Assembly (NCBI GenBank): GCA_964244115.1
Contig: CAXTHM010000047.1
Span: forward strand, 1-31,605
Source of the DNA: CADCWK01 sp964244115
Lineage (GTDB): Bacteria > Chloroflexota > Chloroflexia > Thermomicrobiales > UBA6265
Length of the DNA: 31,605 bases
Reading direction: 5' to 3'
In this document: positions 16,255 through 24,841 of the stretch, piece after piece
Layout: each line of letters starts with the position of its first letter
How positions within the stretch are numbered: the stretch's first letter is position 1
Notes under the pieces: generated by a model
What the model was told of the DNA's origin: nothing
The model's database searches: none
The model's input: only the letters and a program-made list of their open reading frames with translations
Made by a program: the position numbers and the translations under genes

Positions 16255-16289
16255 CGCGAGACACGAGGGGTTGGCCCTCGTGTCTCGCG
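16255..16289 (-). terminator. Rho-independent terminator of the first SBP gene
   Basis: A perfect 15-bp stem (16255-16269 with 16275-16289) and a 5-nt loop lie 35 nt beyond the stop at 16324. On the minus strand the stem is followed by CG then TTTT. Confidence 0.85.
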
Positions 16290-16323
16290 TGCCGTGTGAT
16301 CGGAATCGAACCGGTGGGATCGA

Positions 16324-18219
16324 CTAGCGGTCGACCGGAGCGCTCCGGTTCCAGTTGGCGACGTTCCAGAGGTTGAGTTCGAACGCGCTGACGGCGACGT
16401 TGTCCTCGGCGGTCTCCGGGTCGTCGCCGTGCAGCAGCGAGTTGTGCATGCAGTACTTGTCCGCCGCGCGCCGGACGAGCGGCACGACCACGTAGTTGTT
16501 GATGACGATGTCGTTGAGCTGGATGAGCAGGTTCTGGACTTCGGTGATGTCGCTGATCTCACCGGAGCGCAGCTGCTCGAAGATGCCGTCGTACTCGTCG
16601 TTGATGAAGCGCAGGCTGTTCTGGCCGTTCCAGCCGTTGGAGGCCTGGGCGATGTTGGCCCGGTCCGCGCCCGCGTAGTAGCCGACCATGTAGTCGATCG
16701 GGGTCGGGTTGGACGGGTTGTTGGTGTACATGTGGAAGTCGGTGTAGAAGTGGTTGAGGTTCTGCTCGTTGCCGGCGGCCCCATCGAAGAAGATGGCGGA
16801 GTCGGTCTGGGTGAGGTTGATCGAGAAGCCGATCGCCTCCAGGTTCTGCTTGACGACCTGCTGGGTCTTCTGCCGGACCGAGTTGATCGTCGTCTGGTAC
16901 TGGAGCTCGAGCTTGACGCCGTCCTTCTCCCGCGTGTCGCCGTTGAGGACCCAGCCGGCGTCCTCGAGCAACTGGGCGGCCGCATCGGCGTCGAACGTCA
17001 CCGTGGTGTTCGGGGATTCGACGGGCGGGATGCCGGTCAGGATGTTGACGCCCGGCGCCTCGACCCCGGTCGGGTCGTAGAAGCGCGTCGCGATCAGCTC
17101 CCGGTCGACGGTCATGGCGATCGCCTGACGGACGGCGATATCGCTCAGGATCGGGTGCGGGTTCTCGTACCACGAGCGCTGGCCGTCCGGGCCGGCGAGA
17201 TCGGGATCGGAGAAGTTGAAGGCGATGCGCTCGACCGAGGTGCCGGCGACGACCCGGAACACGCCCTGGCCGCCCTCGAGGGCCGCCTCGATGATCTCCG
17301 GCTCGACCTGGATGTTCCAGGCGTGGTCCCAGTCACCGGTCTGCAGGACGGACTGCGCGGCCGTCGCGGCCTCGCCGCCACCCTTGAGGTTCAGGGTCGC
17401 GAAGTACGGCTTGGCCGGGTCGCGGTAGTTCGGGTTGGCGGTGTAGATGACCTGGTCGTTCGGGGCGAAGCTCTCGACGACGAACGGACCGGTGCCGATC
17501 GGGGCGTTGTCGAGATCGCCGCCGGCCTCGCCGTAGTGGCGCGGCAGGATGGCGCCATAGGTGCCGTTGGTGAACGGCACGTACCAGGTCAGGTTCGGAG
17601 CGGCGTAGGTCGCCTTGACGGTGGTGTCGTCGACGGCCTCGATAGCGGAGATGACGCCCCATGTCTCGAGGTGGACGGAGTTGTTCTCCGGGTTGGTGAT
17701 CCACTCCCAGGTATAGACGACGTCATCGGCCGTGAACGGCTCGCCGTCCGACCAGAGCACACCCTCCTTGAGGGTGATCGTCACGGAGGTGAAGTCCTCA
17801 GCCAGCTGGCCGTTTTCGACCGTTGGGACCTCGGCGGCGAGGTTCGCGAGGAGGGAGCCGTCCGGCAGGAAGCGCATCAGCGGCTCGTTGACGATATCGG
17901 CCGCGATGAAGTCCTTGGTGCCGCTGGAGACGTGGGAGTTGAGCTGCGTCACGGCCTGCCAGAGCAGCACCTTGAGCTCGCCATCCTGGCCGCGGGTCTT
18001 GCCCTCGGTTCCGGCCGATGGCGCTTCGGTGGTCGCGGCGTCCTGCGGGTGCGGGGCGAAGGCGCTCGTCGTCTGGATGTGCCGGACGAAGAAGCTCAGC
18101 ATCGTCATGCCGACGCCGAGGGCCATGCCCTGGGCGAGGAACTGGCGACGGCTGATCTCACCCCGGGTGAGCTGATCGACCAGCACGGCGAACCGGTTCT
18201 GATCCTGGGACTGCGTCAT
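16324..18219 (-). CDS. Family 5 ABC transporter substrate-binding protein (copy 1), Tat-exported
   Basis: A 631-residue extracytoplasmic solute-binding protein of the peptide/nickel/oligosaccharide (SBP5) family. The N-terminus has a Tat signal, 'ISRRQFLAQ' with the arginine pair at 24-25 and a hydrophobic stretch to about 44. Typical SBP5 blocks follow: 'LLWQAVTQLNSH', 'FIAADIVNEPLMRFLPDG', 'WSDGEPFTADDVVYTWEW', 'PIGTGPFVVESFAPND' and 'VRQAIAMTVDRELIA'. It ends 'NVANWNRSAPVDR'. The start ATG 18219 has AAAGGG 7 nt upstream. No permease or ATPase gene is next to it; a close paralogue lies upstream at 18926. It has its own terminator at 16255. The ligand, perhaps a peptide or similar solute, cannot be told from sequence. 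Confidence 0.93.
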   Translation of the reverse strand: MTQSQDQNRFAVLVDQLTRGEISRRQFLAQGMALGVGMTMLSFFVRHIQTTSAFAPHPQDAATTEAPSAGTEGKTRGQDGELKVLLWQAVTQLNSHVSSGTKDFIAADIVNEPLMRFLPDGSLLANLAAEVPTVENGQLAEDFTSVTITLKEGVLWSDGEPFTADDVVYTWEWITNPENNSVHLETWGVISAIEAVDDTTVKATYAAPNLTWYVPFTNGTYGAILPRHYGEAGGDLDNAPIGTGPFVVESFAPNDQVIYTANPNYRDPAKPYFATLNLKGGGEAATAAQSVLQTGDWDHAWNIQVEPEIIEAALEGGQGVFRVVAGTSVERIAFNFSDPDLAGPDGQRSWYENPHPILSDIAVRQAIAMTVDRELIATRFYDPTGVEAPGVNILTGIPPVESPNTTVTFDADAAAQLLEDAGWVLNGDTREKDGVKLELQYQTTINSVRQKTQQVVKQNLEAIGFSINLTQTDSAIFFDGAAGNEQNLNHFYTDFHMYTNNPSNPTPIDYMVGYYAGADRANIAQASNGWNGQNSLRFINDEYDGIFEQLRSGEISDITEVQNLLIQLNDIVINNYVVVPLVRRAADKYCMHNSLLHGDDPETAEDNVAVSAFELNLWNVANWNRSAPVDR

Positions 18220-18860
18220 CGGGAAACCCTTTCATCAAGGCAAATGCGTCGCGCTCACGGGAGCGGGACGTCGGCACCGATCAGCCGGACCGCGTCACGG
18301 GTCCGGCCGGGTCGGCGGCAAGCTACAGCGAAACTGACGACGGTGACGGCCGAGACGAGTATGACGCTGCCCGCCGTCCGGGCCTTCTTCCTGGCTGTCC
18401 GGGCCGCCTCATCGTCCGACCCGTGCCAGCCCTCTCCACCGGCGATCTCCCTGTCCACGCCTGGGACCGCCTGGTCGTCCCATCGCCGCTGGTCGGGCAC
18501 CGCCGGCGATGGGAGCCATCCCGGAATCGCCACGCCAGTCGCCGCTCACTATGCCCGACGCGACACCCACGGCTCGCCCGGCGGCTGGACCGCGCGGGTC
18601 CGGGACGGGGTCGCCTCATGCGGATGTGGCTCGCGCCGGATCACGGTGTGCTGCGGAGTTTCCAATGCATCGGCGCATTTGGCAACATGCATGGTCCGAA
18701 TTCGTCCGCCGTTCGGCCCATCATTCGAGTCGATCAACCGGTTTGCACAGAAATGCATCAATCGATCGGCGCTGGACTATGCGTTCAGACCAATCGCCTT
18801 CCCAGGAGGGCCCCCGTCCCTTGGCGTCGAATGGCCTTGGACCCGAACCACTCCGGACGA
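18220..18860. other. Long region between tandem SBP genes, with ATGCAT motifs
   Basis: These 640 bases hold no convincing gene. A patch at 18640-18790 is clearly richer in A/T than its surroundings and holds three palindromic ATGCAT hexamers, at 18665, 18687 and 18753, spaced 22 and 66 nt. It lies 440-550 nt upstream of the 18219 start. It may be a regulatory region or a decayed sequence. Confidence 0.4.
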
Positions 18861-18900
18861 CGAAGGCCGGCCCGAGGAGAACTCCCCGGGCCGGCCTTCG
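18861..18900. terminator. Terminator hairpin of the second SBP gene
   Basis: A 14-bp perfect stem, CGAAGGCCGGCCCG (18861-18874) with its complement at 18887-18900 and a 12-nt loop, 25 nt beyond the stop at 18926. No T run follows. Confidence 0.75.
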
Positions 18901-18925
18901 CTTCATTGCGGTGACCGTCCGACCG

Positions 18926-20824
18926 TCAGCGATCGACGGGGGCGCTGCGGTTCCAGTTGGCGACGTTCCAGAGGTTGTACTCGAAGGAACTGACGGCGAC
19001 GTTGTCCTCACCGCCCTCGTGAATGAGCGAGTTGTGCATGCAGTACTTGTCCGCCGCCCGCTTGACCAGCGGCACGTTGACGTAATTGTCGATGACGAGG
19101 TCGTTGAGCTCGATCATGATGCTCTGGACCTCGGTCAGATCTGTCACCGACCCGCTGATCAGCCGCTCGTAGAGCGCATCGTAGTCGGCGTTCACCCACC
19201 GCTGAGCGTTCTGGCCACTCCAGCCGTTGGCGGCCTGGGCGATGTTCGAGCCGTCGGTGCCCGAGTACCAGACGACGAGGTAGTCGACCGGGGTCGGGTT
19301 GATCGCGCCGCTGGTGTACATGTTGAAGTCGGTGAACATGTGGGAGAGGTTCTGCTCGTTGCCGGACGACCCGTCGAAGAAGATGCCGGAGTCGGTCTGG
19401 ACGAGGTTGATCGAGAAGCCGATCGCCTCCAGGTTCTGCTTGACGACCTGCTGCGTCTTCTGCCGAACCGAGTTGATCGTGGTGACGAAGGTGAGGTCGA
19501 GCTTGACGCCGTCCTTCTCCCGCGTGTCGCCGTTGAGGACCCAGCCGGCATCCTCGAGCAACTGGGCGGCGGCGTCCGGATCGAGCGTGAACGACGTGTT
19601 CGGGGAATCGACCGAGGGGATACCGGAGAGGACGTTGACGGCGTAGGGCTCGCCCTCGCCGGTCGGGTCGTAGAACCGGGTGGCGACCAGCTCCCGGTCG
19701 ACGGTCATGGCGATCGCCTGGCGGACGGCCACGTCGCTCAGGACCGGGTGCGGGTTCAGGTACCAGGAGCGCTGCCCGTCCGGGCCGGTGGCGTCCGGAT
19801 CGGAGAAGTTGAAGTTCAGCCGCTCCACATTCGTGCCCTGCACGATCGTGAAGACGCCCTGGCCGCCCTTCTCGTACTCGGCGATCACCTCGGGCTCGAC
19901 CTGGATGTTCCAGGCGTGGTCCCAGTCGCCCGTCTCGAGGACGGCCTGGGCCGCCGTGGCCGCCTCGCCGCCGCCCTTGATGTTGACGGTCGCGAAGTAG
20001 GGCTTGTCCGCCTCGCGGTAGAGCGGGTTGGCGCTGTAGATGACCTGGTCGTTCGGCGCGAAGCTGTCGACGACGAACGCGCCCGTGCCGATCGGGGCGG
20101 TGGTCATGATGTCGCCGCCGTTGGCGTCGATGTAGTGCTTCGGGTAGATCGCGCCGTTGTTCCCATTCGTGAACGGCACGTACCAGGTCAGGTTCGGCGC
20201 GGCGAAGGTCGCGGTGACCGTCAGTGAGTCCGTCGCGACGACATCGTCGAAGACGTCCCAGAGCTCGAGGTGGACGGAGTTGTTCTCTGGGTTGGTGATC
20301 CACTCCCAGGTGAAGACGACGTCGTCGGCCGTGAACGGCTCGCCGTCCGACCAGACGATGTCCGGGCTGAGCTTGAAGGTCACGCTCGTCAGGTCGTCGT
20401 TGAGACCGCCGTTCTCGATCGTCGGCACCTCGGTGACGAGGTTGGGGATGATCGTCCCGTCCGGCAGGTAGCGCATCAGGGGCTCGTTGACGATGTCGGC
20501 GGCGATGAAGTCCTTGCTGCCGCTGGCGACATGGGAGCTGAGCAGGGTGACGGCCTGCCAGAGCAGGACCTTCAGCTCGCCGTCCTGACCACGCGTCTTG
20601 CCGTCCGTGCCGGCCGAGGGCCGGGCGCTGGCTTCCGGCGTAGCGTCCTGCGGGTGCGGGGCGAAGGCGCTGGTCGTCTGGACGTGCCGGACGAAGAAGC
20701 TCAGCATCGTCATGCCGACGCCGAGGGCCATCCCCTGGGCGAGGAACTGGCGGCGGCTGATCTCACCCCGCGTGAGCTGATCGACGAGCCGGGCGAACCG
20801 CTTCTGGTCCTGGGGCTGTGTCAT
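18926..20824 (-). CDS. Family 5 ABC transporter substrate-binding protein (copy 2), Tat-exported
   Basis: A 632-residue close paralogue of the protein at 16324, sharing the Tat signal ('ISRRQFLAQGMALGVGMTM') almost letter for letter and most of the mature sequence. Differences cluster at likely ligand-facing regions, for example 'HMFTDFNMYTSGAINPTP' here against 'HFYTDFHMYTNNPSNPTP', and 'YLVVWYSGTDGSN' against 'YMVGYYAGADRAN'. ATG 20824 is chosen because GGAGAGGG lies 6 nt upstream and the Tat signal begins there; a longer reading frame upstream lacks signal-peptide character. Permease genes are absent from the window. The pair is a tandem duplication whose copies probably bind related but different solutes (inferred). 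Confidence 0.93.
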   Translation of the reverse strand: MTQPQDQKRFARLVDQLTRGEISRRQFLAQGMALGVGMTMLSFFVRHVQTTSAFAPHPQDATPEASARPSAGTDGKTRGQDGELKVLLWQAVTLLSSHVASGSKDFIAADIVNEPLMRYLPDGTIIPNLVTEVPTIENGGLNDDLTSVTFKLSPDIVWSDGEPFTADDVVFTWEWITNPENNSVHLELWDVFDDVVATDSLTVTATFAAPNLTWYVPFTNGNNGAIYPKHYIDANGGDIMTTAPIGTGAFVVDSFAPNDQVIYSANPLYREADKPYFATVNIKGGGEAATAAQAVLETGDWDHAWNIQVEPEVIAEYEKGGQGVFTIVQGTNVERLNFNFSDPDATGPDGQRSWYLNPHPVLSDVAVRQAIAMTVDRELVATRFYDPTGEGEPYAVNVLSGIPSVDSPNTSFTLDPDAAAQLLEDAGWVLNGDTREKDGVKLDLTFVTTINSVRQKTQQVVKQNLEAIGFSINLVQTDSGIFFDGSSGNEQNLSHMFTDFNMYTSGAINPTPVDYLVVWYSGTDGSNIAQAANGWSGQNAQRWVNADYDALYERLISGSVTDLTEVQSIMIELNDLVIDNYVNVPLVKRAADKYCMHNSLIHEGGEDNVAVSSFEYNLWNVANWNRSAPVDR

Positions 20825-21247
20825 CGGGAACCCTCTCCTGGTGGCGAGCGACGGGTAGGTGCCGAGTCGGGAGAACGGACGGGCCTGAGCGCATGCTGGG
20901 TCCATGACGGGTGCCGACGGGGAACGGGCCGCTCCGGCCACCGCGACCGAACGTCGACGACGACACTCCGGAGCCCCAACCGAGCGACCCCTCCGGGTCA
21001 GGTCGATGAGGTGCCTGGTGCGTGGTTCGCGATCGTCGGTGTGCGGTGTGGAGCGCAGTCTCCGCTGTCGTGCCGCAATTCGCAATACATCGACCGGCCG
21101 ACTGGCTCCGGCGACGCCCGAGCCGTCCGGCCGAAGCCGCCGATCGCCACGGGCCAGTACCAAATCCGACGTTGCGGGATGTGCTCACGATCCAAAGGCG
21201 GACGGCATCCCGACCGGTCGCACAGACGGCATGGATGGCGGAAACCA
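20825..21247. other. Upstream region of the second SBP gene
   Basis: About 420 bases with no gene recognised. It contains A/T-richer patches near 21075-21100 and 21150-21180, where the SBP promoter may lie, but no clear box pair was found. Confidence 0.35.
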
Positions 21248-21285
21248 AGTGCCGCCCCGCCTGGCGAACCAGACGGGGCGGCACT
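21248..21285 (-). terminator. Terminator hairpin of the NTF2-like/cupredoxin-like gene
   Basis: Arms 21248-21264 and 21269-21285 pair over 17 positions with one mismatch around a CGAA loop, 65 nt beyond the stop at 21350. A short T-rich TGGTTT follows on the minus strand. Confidence 0.7.
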
Positions 21286-21349
21286 CAGCTGATCGAACGT
21301 CGGAACCATGCGCCGTCCGGATCGGATTCAGATCGGATCAGGGCAGCGC

Positions 21350-22270
21350 CTAGATCACGATCTCGACGGCCTCGGTCACCGAGAAGTTGGCGATCGAGCC
21401 GTCGGTGGTGTCGACGAGGATGTAGTTGCCGACCGCGGCGTTGACCAGGGCGATGTCGCCGGTCTCACCGGCCGCGAGGCTGACCGCACCGACGATGGTC
21501 GCGTCGGCCGGGACCTCGGTCTCGGCGATCGTCCCATCCTCCGCGGCGACCGGCGTGGCGGAATCGACCCCACCCAGATAGTACATCTCGACGACGTGCT
21601 GGCTGGTCGAGCCGTTGACGCCCTGGAGATTGACGACCTCGAAGAAGCTGGTCGTGCCGCCCTGCGGGAAGGAGATCGCCGCGTCGTCGGCGATCGCGAA
21701 GCCCTTGACGACGGAGTCGCCGTCCGGCTGGGACTGCTCGAGGACTTCCTCGTCGAGGACGTAGTCACCGTCGAGATCGACGTAGACCCAGGTCGCGGTG
21801 ACGTACTGGTAGTCGCCGGCGAGGTACTGGATCTGGACGCCGACCCGGCCATCGCTGTAGCTGGTCACGTCGCCGTAGCCGAGGACGGTGTAGGGAAGCA
21901 GGTTGGCCGGCAGTGCGCCACCGAACTTGTCCGCGACCAGGTTGCCGGTGATGAGGGTGACGAGGCTGTCGACGTCCAGCGCGTTGTAGCAGTTGATGAC
22001 ATTGTCCGTGGCGGCGATCACGGCATCGGCGACGTCGGTCGAGACCGGCGTGGCGTCGGCGGCACTGGCCGGGACCGGGGTGCCGTCGGAGACTGCCGTG
22101 GCGTCACCGGCGCCGGGCGTGCAGTCACCGGTCTGGGGCGATGCGACCGGGCTGGCGACCGGGCTGAGCTGGGCGCTGATCTGACTGCCGAAGACACTGA
22201 AGGCGAGGACGAGCGCAAGCAGCCCAAACACTGCCGGGACCGCGATCCGGTGAAGTTCCCGCTGAACCAT
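21350..22270 (-). CDS. Exported protein: linker, NTF2-like domain, cupredoxin-like C-terminus (copy 1)
   Basis: A 306-residue protein with a hydrophobic N-terminal segment (about 8-28), then a linker rich in Ser, Pro, Val and Thr ('SPVASPVASP', 'AVSDGTPVPAS'). Next comes a domain beginning 'DVADAVIAATDNVINCYNALDVDSL', which looks like an NTF2/SnoaL-like helical start and beta sheet. The last 90 residues ('VPADATIVGAVSLAAGETGDIALVN...') resemble a small beta sandwich. ATG 22270 has GGGAGG 10 nt upstream; ATG 22279 is only 1 nt from it. The same layout recurs in the gene at 23206, including 'AVSDGTPV' in the linker, although the folded parts are far less alike. Domain names are inferred from pattern. 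The role is unknown; a surface or periplasm-equivalent sensor or binding protein is possible. Confidence 0.7.
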   Translation of the reverse strand: MVQRELHRIAVPAVFGLLALVLAFSVFGSQISAQLSPVASPVASPQTGDCTPGAGDATAVSDGTPVPASAADATPVSTDVADAVIAATDNVINCYNALDVDSLVTLITGNLVADKFGGALPANLLPYTVLGYGDVTSYSDGRVGVQIQYLAGDYQYVTATWVYVDLDGDYVLDEEVLEQSQPDGDSVVKGFAIADDAAISFPQGGTTSFFEVVNLQGVNGSTSQHVVEMYYLGGVDSATPVAAEDGTIAETEVPADATIVGAVSLAAGETGDIALVNAAVGNYILVDTTDGSIANFSVTEAVEIVI

Positions 22271-22489
22271 TCTTCCCATTCCTCCCGACAACCAGTGCTG
22301 TCGTCGCCAGCCTGCGCCGGCGACCACAACCGTGAGCGGCCCCCCATTGGCGCCTGTGCCATACCCACGCAGTCCGGCGTCAATCGACCCGCAGTGTGGA
22401 ACGCTTTCCCGGCACGGTCAAGACCCGCGTCCGGTGCAATCCCCGTCCGAACCAGCCAAACGCCCAACTGAGCGAGCGGGCGCCCGGCC

Positions 22490-22535
22490 GATCGGGACGG
22501 ACGGACGCCGGAAATGGCGCCCGTCCGTCCCGATC
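22490..22535. terminator. Hairpin terminator
   Basis: A 15-bp stem (22490-22504 with 22521-22535) and an inner CGCC/GGCG pair. It lies about 100 nt beyond the stop of the frame-hopping relic on the minus strand (22636). The gene at 23206 has its own hairpin, so this one implies a further transcript in between. Confidence 0.55.
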
Positions 22536-22635
22536 GCCGCTCGAGCGGTTCGCGCCGGTTCCCGTCGACGGTGGTCCGGAACACCCCATCGAGCGGCCCG
22601 ATGGCCGGAGGGTCCTACCCCAAAACGATCTCGCC

Positions 22636-22983
22636 CTAGGGGAGCGACTCGTGGGTCGCGTCCTCGTGGCCGATGTCGATCGGTGTCTCGGTGTTGGGGA
22701 GACGGAGACCTTCACGAGCAGGTCGCTCATGGCGATGGTGCGCGCCTGGAGCGCCGTTCCGCGGTGGTCCTGCCGCTGGTGAGCGGCCCGTAGCGGCCGT
22801 CTCGGTACGGGGTCCATCGGCGTCGGTGCTGACGGTGTAGCGGTTGCCAGACCAGGTGGGGCCGACGAGCCGGACGCCCTGCGCGTACCGGGAGCCGAGC
22901 TCGGCCGGCTCCCGGATGAGGTCGATGCTCGCACTCGCGTTGCCGCCATCGGACGCGACCTCCCCTGGAACCAGGGCGGCCAC
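22636..22983 (-). pseudogene. Probable frameshifted small gene or relic
   Basis: No single frame stays convincing, but codon third positions do. From about 22970 down to 22820 one frame is almost wholly GC-ending and reads '...SIDLIREPAELGSRYAQ' then 'GVRLVGPTWSGNRYTVS'. The GC-ending pattern then moves to other frames ('YGPLTSGRTTAERR', then 'TIAMSDLLVKVS'). It returns to the first frame for 'LPNTETPIDIGHEDATHES' and a TAG at 22636. This looks like a gene with compensating frameshifts, either decay or assembly errors. A stop TGA and an ATG also overlap near 22728, so two small coupled genes are an alternative. I recognise no family. A terminator follows at 22490-22535, and an arm-like repeat precedes it at 23041. 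Confidence 0.35.
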
Positions 22984-23040
22984 GGCGGTCGGACTCGCAC
23001 GTGTCGCCCCAAGGCGAACGACGCGAGAGCCGACCGGGAA

Positions 23041-23074
23041 AAGGCGAAGCCGATCAGCGAGGGAACCCCTCCAC
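23041..23074 (+). repeat. Partial copy of the DUF559-element arm
   Basis: AAGGCGAAGCCGATCAGC matches the right arm of the DUF559 element (26802-26819) at all but one base, and both continue into a CCCCTCC-type stretch. The orientation puts the relic gene (22636-22983) on the inner side, as in the full element. No second arm was found. Confidence 0.5.
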
Positions 23075-23131
23075 CCACGGACCGGATGGGGGGCCTGCTA
23101 CCGAGGCGCCGGGAGAGCGGGTCGCCCGGCA

Positions 23132-23168
23132 AGACACCCGCCTGGAGATGCCGCTCCGGCGGGTGTCT
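23132..23168 (-). terminator. Terminator hairpin of the second NTF2-like/cupredoxin-like gene
   Basis: AGACACCCGCC (23132-23142) pairs perfectly with 23158-23168, with an inner GGAG/CTCC stem, 38 nt beyond the stop at 23206. Confidence 0.7.
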
Positions 23169-23205
23169 CACTGCGTCTCCGGTCGAGCCTCGAGGTCGCG
23201 TCGGG

Positions 23206-24510
23206 TTAGTCACCGACCTCGAACTCGGCTTCCATGCCCAGTGAGAGGTTGGGCACGCCGCTCTCGTCGTCCGGGAACAGGTCGACCAGCGCGTACGAGC
23301 CGGATGCCAGGCCGTCGAGGACCATCGTCCCCTCGTCGCCGGACGGCACGGTCAGTTGTCCGGCGACGCTTATCCCGTCCGGCAGCTCCGGGCCGGGGAT
23401 GTAGAGCAGCTCGTCGGCGGTCGCGTCGTCCTCGAGCCGGAGGACGATGACTTCGTGGTCCTGGTCGCCGTCGTTGGTGATCCGGAGCGCGACGCTGCCC
23501 GCGTCGACCTGATCCGGGTCGACCTCGATCGTGTACTCGTCCAGCGTCACCTCGACCTGCTGGGCGCCCTCGGGGACGTCCGGCGTCTGGACCTCTTCCG
23601 ACTCGACGACCCAGCGGGCCGAAGGGCGGACGATCCCGTTGGCATCCTCGCCGCCGAGGAAGCTGGCGCTGGCGCTGAACAGCGAGAACGTCCAGAGGCC
23701 CTGGCGAAGCTGGTTGCCGACGACGTACCGGACGATAGCGGTCGCCTCGCCGTCCTCGGTGATCGTCACGTCGGTCACCGAGGAGACGGTGATGGCGGTC
23801 GGCGGGAGGTCGGCGGCGAAGACACCGAAGTCGTCGGCGGAGACCGGCTCGCCCAGCCCGAGGAGCTGGCCCCGGAAGTCGTCCTGGACGAGGCCGTTCA
23901 GGGTGTCGTAATTGGGATCGGACAGGCAGACCGAGATCGCCGACACGACCCGCTCGACATCCTGCGCGACCAGATCCGAGGCTGGACCGGCGGGGTAGCC
24001 AGCCCGGGTCAGCTCCACGGCCGATGTCCCGGCTGTGGTCGGGGTCCCACCGATCGCGACGGGTGTCCCATCGCTGACGGCAGGCGACCCGGTTTCGGCG
24101 ACCGGCGTGGCGGGGAGGGCGTCGCGGGTCGGGAGGTAGCAAGTGCCACCGAGGTCCGGCGTGGCGGACGCCGACGGCGAGGGGGACGGCGACGCGGGGG
24201 TGGGCGTGCCATCGTCGATGGCCGCCGGGGTGAGCCCGACGGCGACCGGAGTGCCGTCATCGTCCTGACTGATCGGCGAGCGTGGCTGGCTGCCAGCAAG
24301 GGGGCCATTCATCCAGAGCCAGTCCGACCGGCCCCCGGCCGAGGTGGCGGACTCCGGGGCGCGGTCGGCAAGCGACGACGCGGCGAAGAGGCCGAGGCCT
24401 GTCACGACCAGGATGGCGACCGTGAGCACGGTCGCCATCGAGCGGAGCCGGCCGGGCCGGGCCGGGCGGCGGGTGGTGGCGCTGGGAGCACCGGATCGGA
24501 CGTCTAGCAT
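23206..24510 (-). CDS. Exported protein: linker, NTF2-like domain, degenerate cupredoxin domain (copy 2)
   Basis: A 434-residue protein. Residues about 26-46 are a membrane or signal segment after a basic N-terminus. A long linker with repeated 'GTPV', 'TPTPASPSPSPS' and 'AVSDGTPVAIGG' follows. The middle domain ('DVERVVSAISVCLSDPNYDTLNGLVQDDF' to 'SARWVVESEEV') looks like an NTF2/SnoaL-like fold. The last 115 residues are cupredoxin-like: 'EYTIEVDPDQVDAGSVALRITNDGDQDHEVIVLRL' then 'GSYALVDLFPDD' and 'GMEAEFEV'. The first copper His seems present in 'DHEV', but the ligand Cys and second His of the C-terminal loop are missing, so copper binding is unlikely. ATG 24510 is preceded by GGGAGAAG. 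It shares its layout with the gene at 21350. The function is unknown. Confidence 0.72.
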   Translation of the reverse strand: MLDVRSGAPSATTRRPARPGRLRSMATVLTVAILVVTGLGLFAASSLADRAPESATSAGGRSDWLWMNGPLAGSQPRSPISQDDDGTPVAVGLTPAAIDDGTPTPASPSPSPSASATPDLGGTCYLPTRDALPATPVAETGSPAVSDGTPVAIGGTPTTAGTSAVELTRAGYPAGPASDLVAQDVERVVSAISVCLSDPNYDTLNGLVQDDFRGQLLGLGEPVSADDFGVFAADLPPTAITVSSVTDVTITEDGEATAIVRYVVGNQLRQGLWTFSLFSASASFLGGEDANGIVRPSARWVVESEEVQTPDVPEGAQQVEVTLDEYTIEVDPDQVDAGSVALRITNDGDQDHEVIVLRLEDDATADELLYIPGPELPDGISVAGQLTVPSGDEGTMVLDGLASGSYALVDLFPDDESGVPNLSLGMEAEFEVGD

Positions 24511-24841
24511 GGTGACAAACTTCTCCCTGATCGAGGTTCGACGGGCGGCTCGCGGCATCACGCGACCTCCGCGCCATCCATGACGGTGGCCGTTCCTGAC
24601 CGGATCGCCCGGCAGAACCCGGCCACTCTCGCAGTCAGCCTCCGGCCACGGACGGGCGGCACAGGTCCAGGCGAGGGGAGTGCCATTGTACCCCCAGACT
24701 CGGCGCAGGTGAACGTACACATTCGTACCGCAGCGGAGTGCTGCACGACTACCCTATACTCCCGGCGACCGATCGGCCGGCGACGTTCCCGATGCGCCCC
24801 GCCGGCCGAGGGCGATCTTGACATGGGACAGGAGCAGGTGG
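24511..24841. other. Divergent promoter region
   Basis: This region separates two genes that point away from each other and holds no gene of its own. TATACT at 24755-24760 on the + strand is a good -10 candidate for the unit with dapF; no clear -35 was found. AGGAG (24830-24834) is the ribosome site for GTG 24842. Confidence 0.45.

Noticed and set aside
16300..16325. GGTTCGATTCC on the minus strand, like a tRNA T-loop
   Set aside because: The five-base T stem does not pair, no anticodon or acceptor arm can be built, and it lies between an SBP stop codon and its terminator.
16429..18993. 854-codon frame on the + strand opposite the first SBP gene
   Set aside because: Antisense shadow of an SBP gene with a clear Tat signal and SBP5 blocks.
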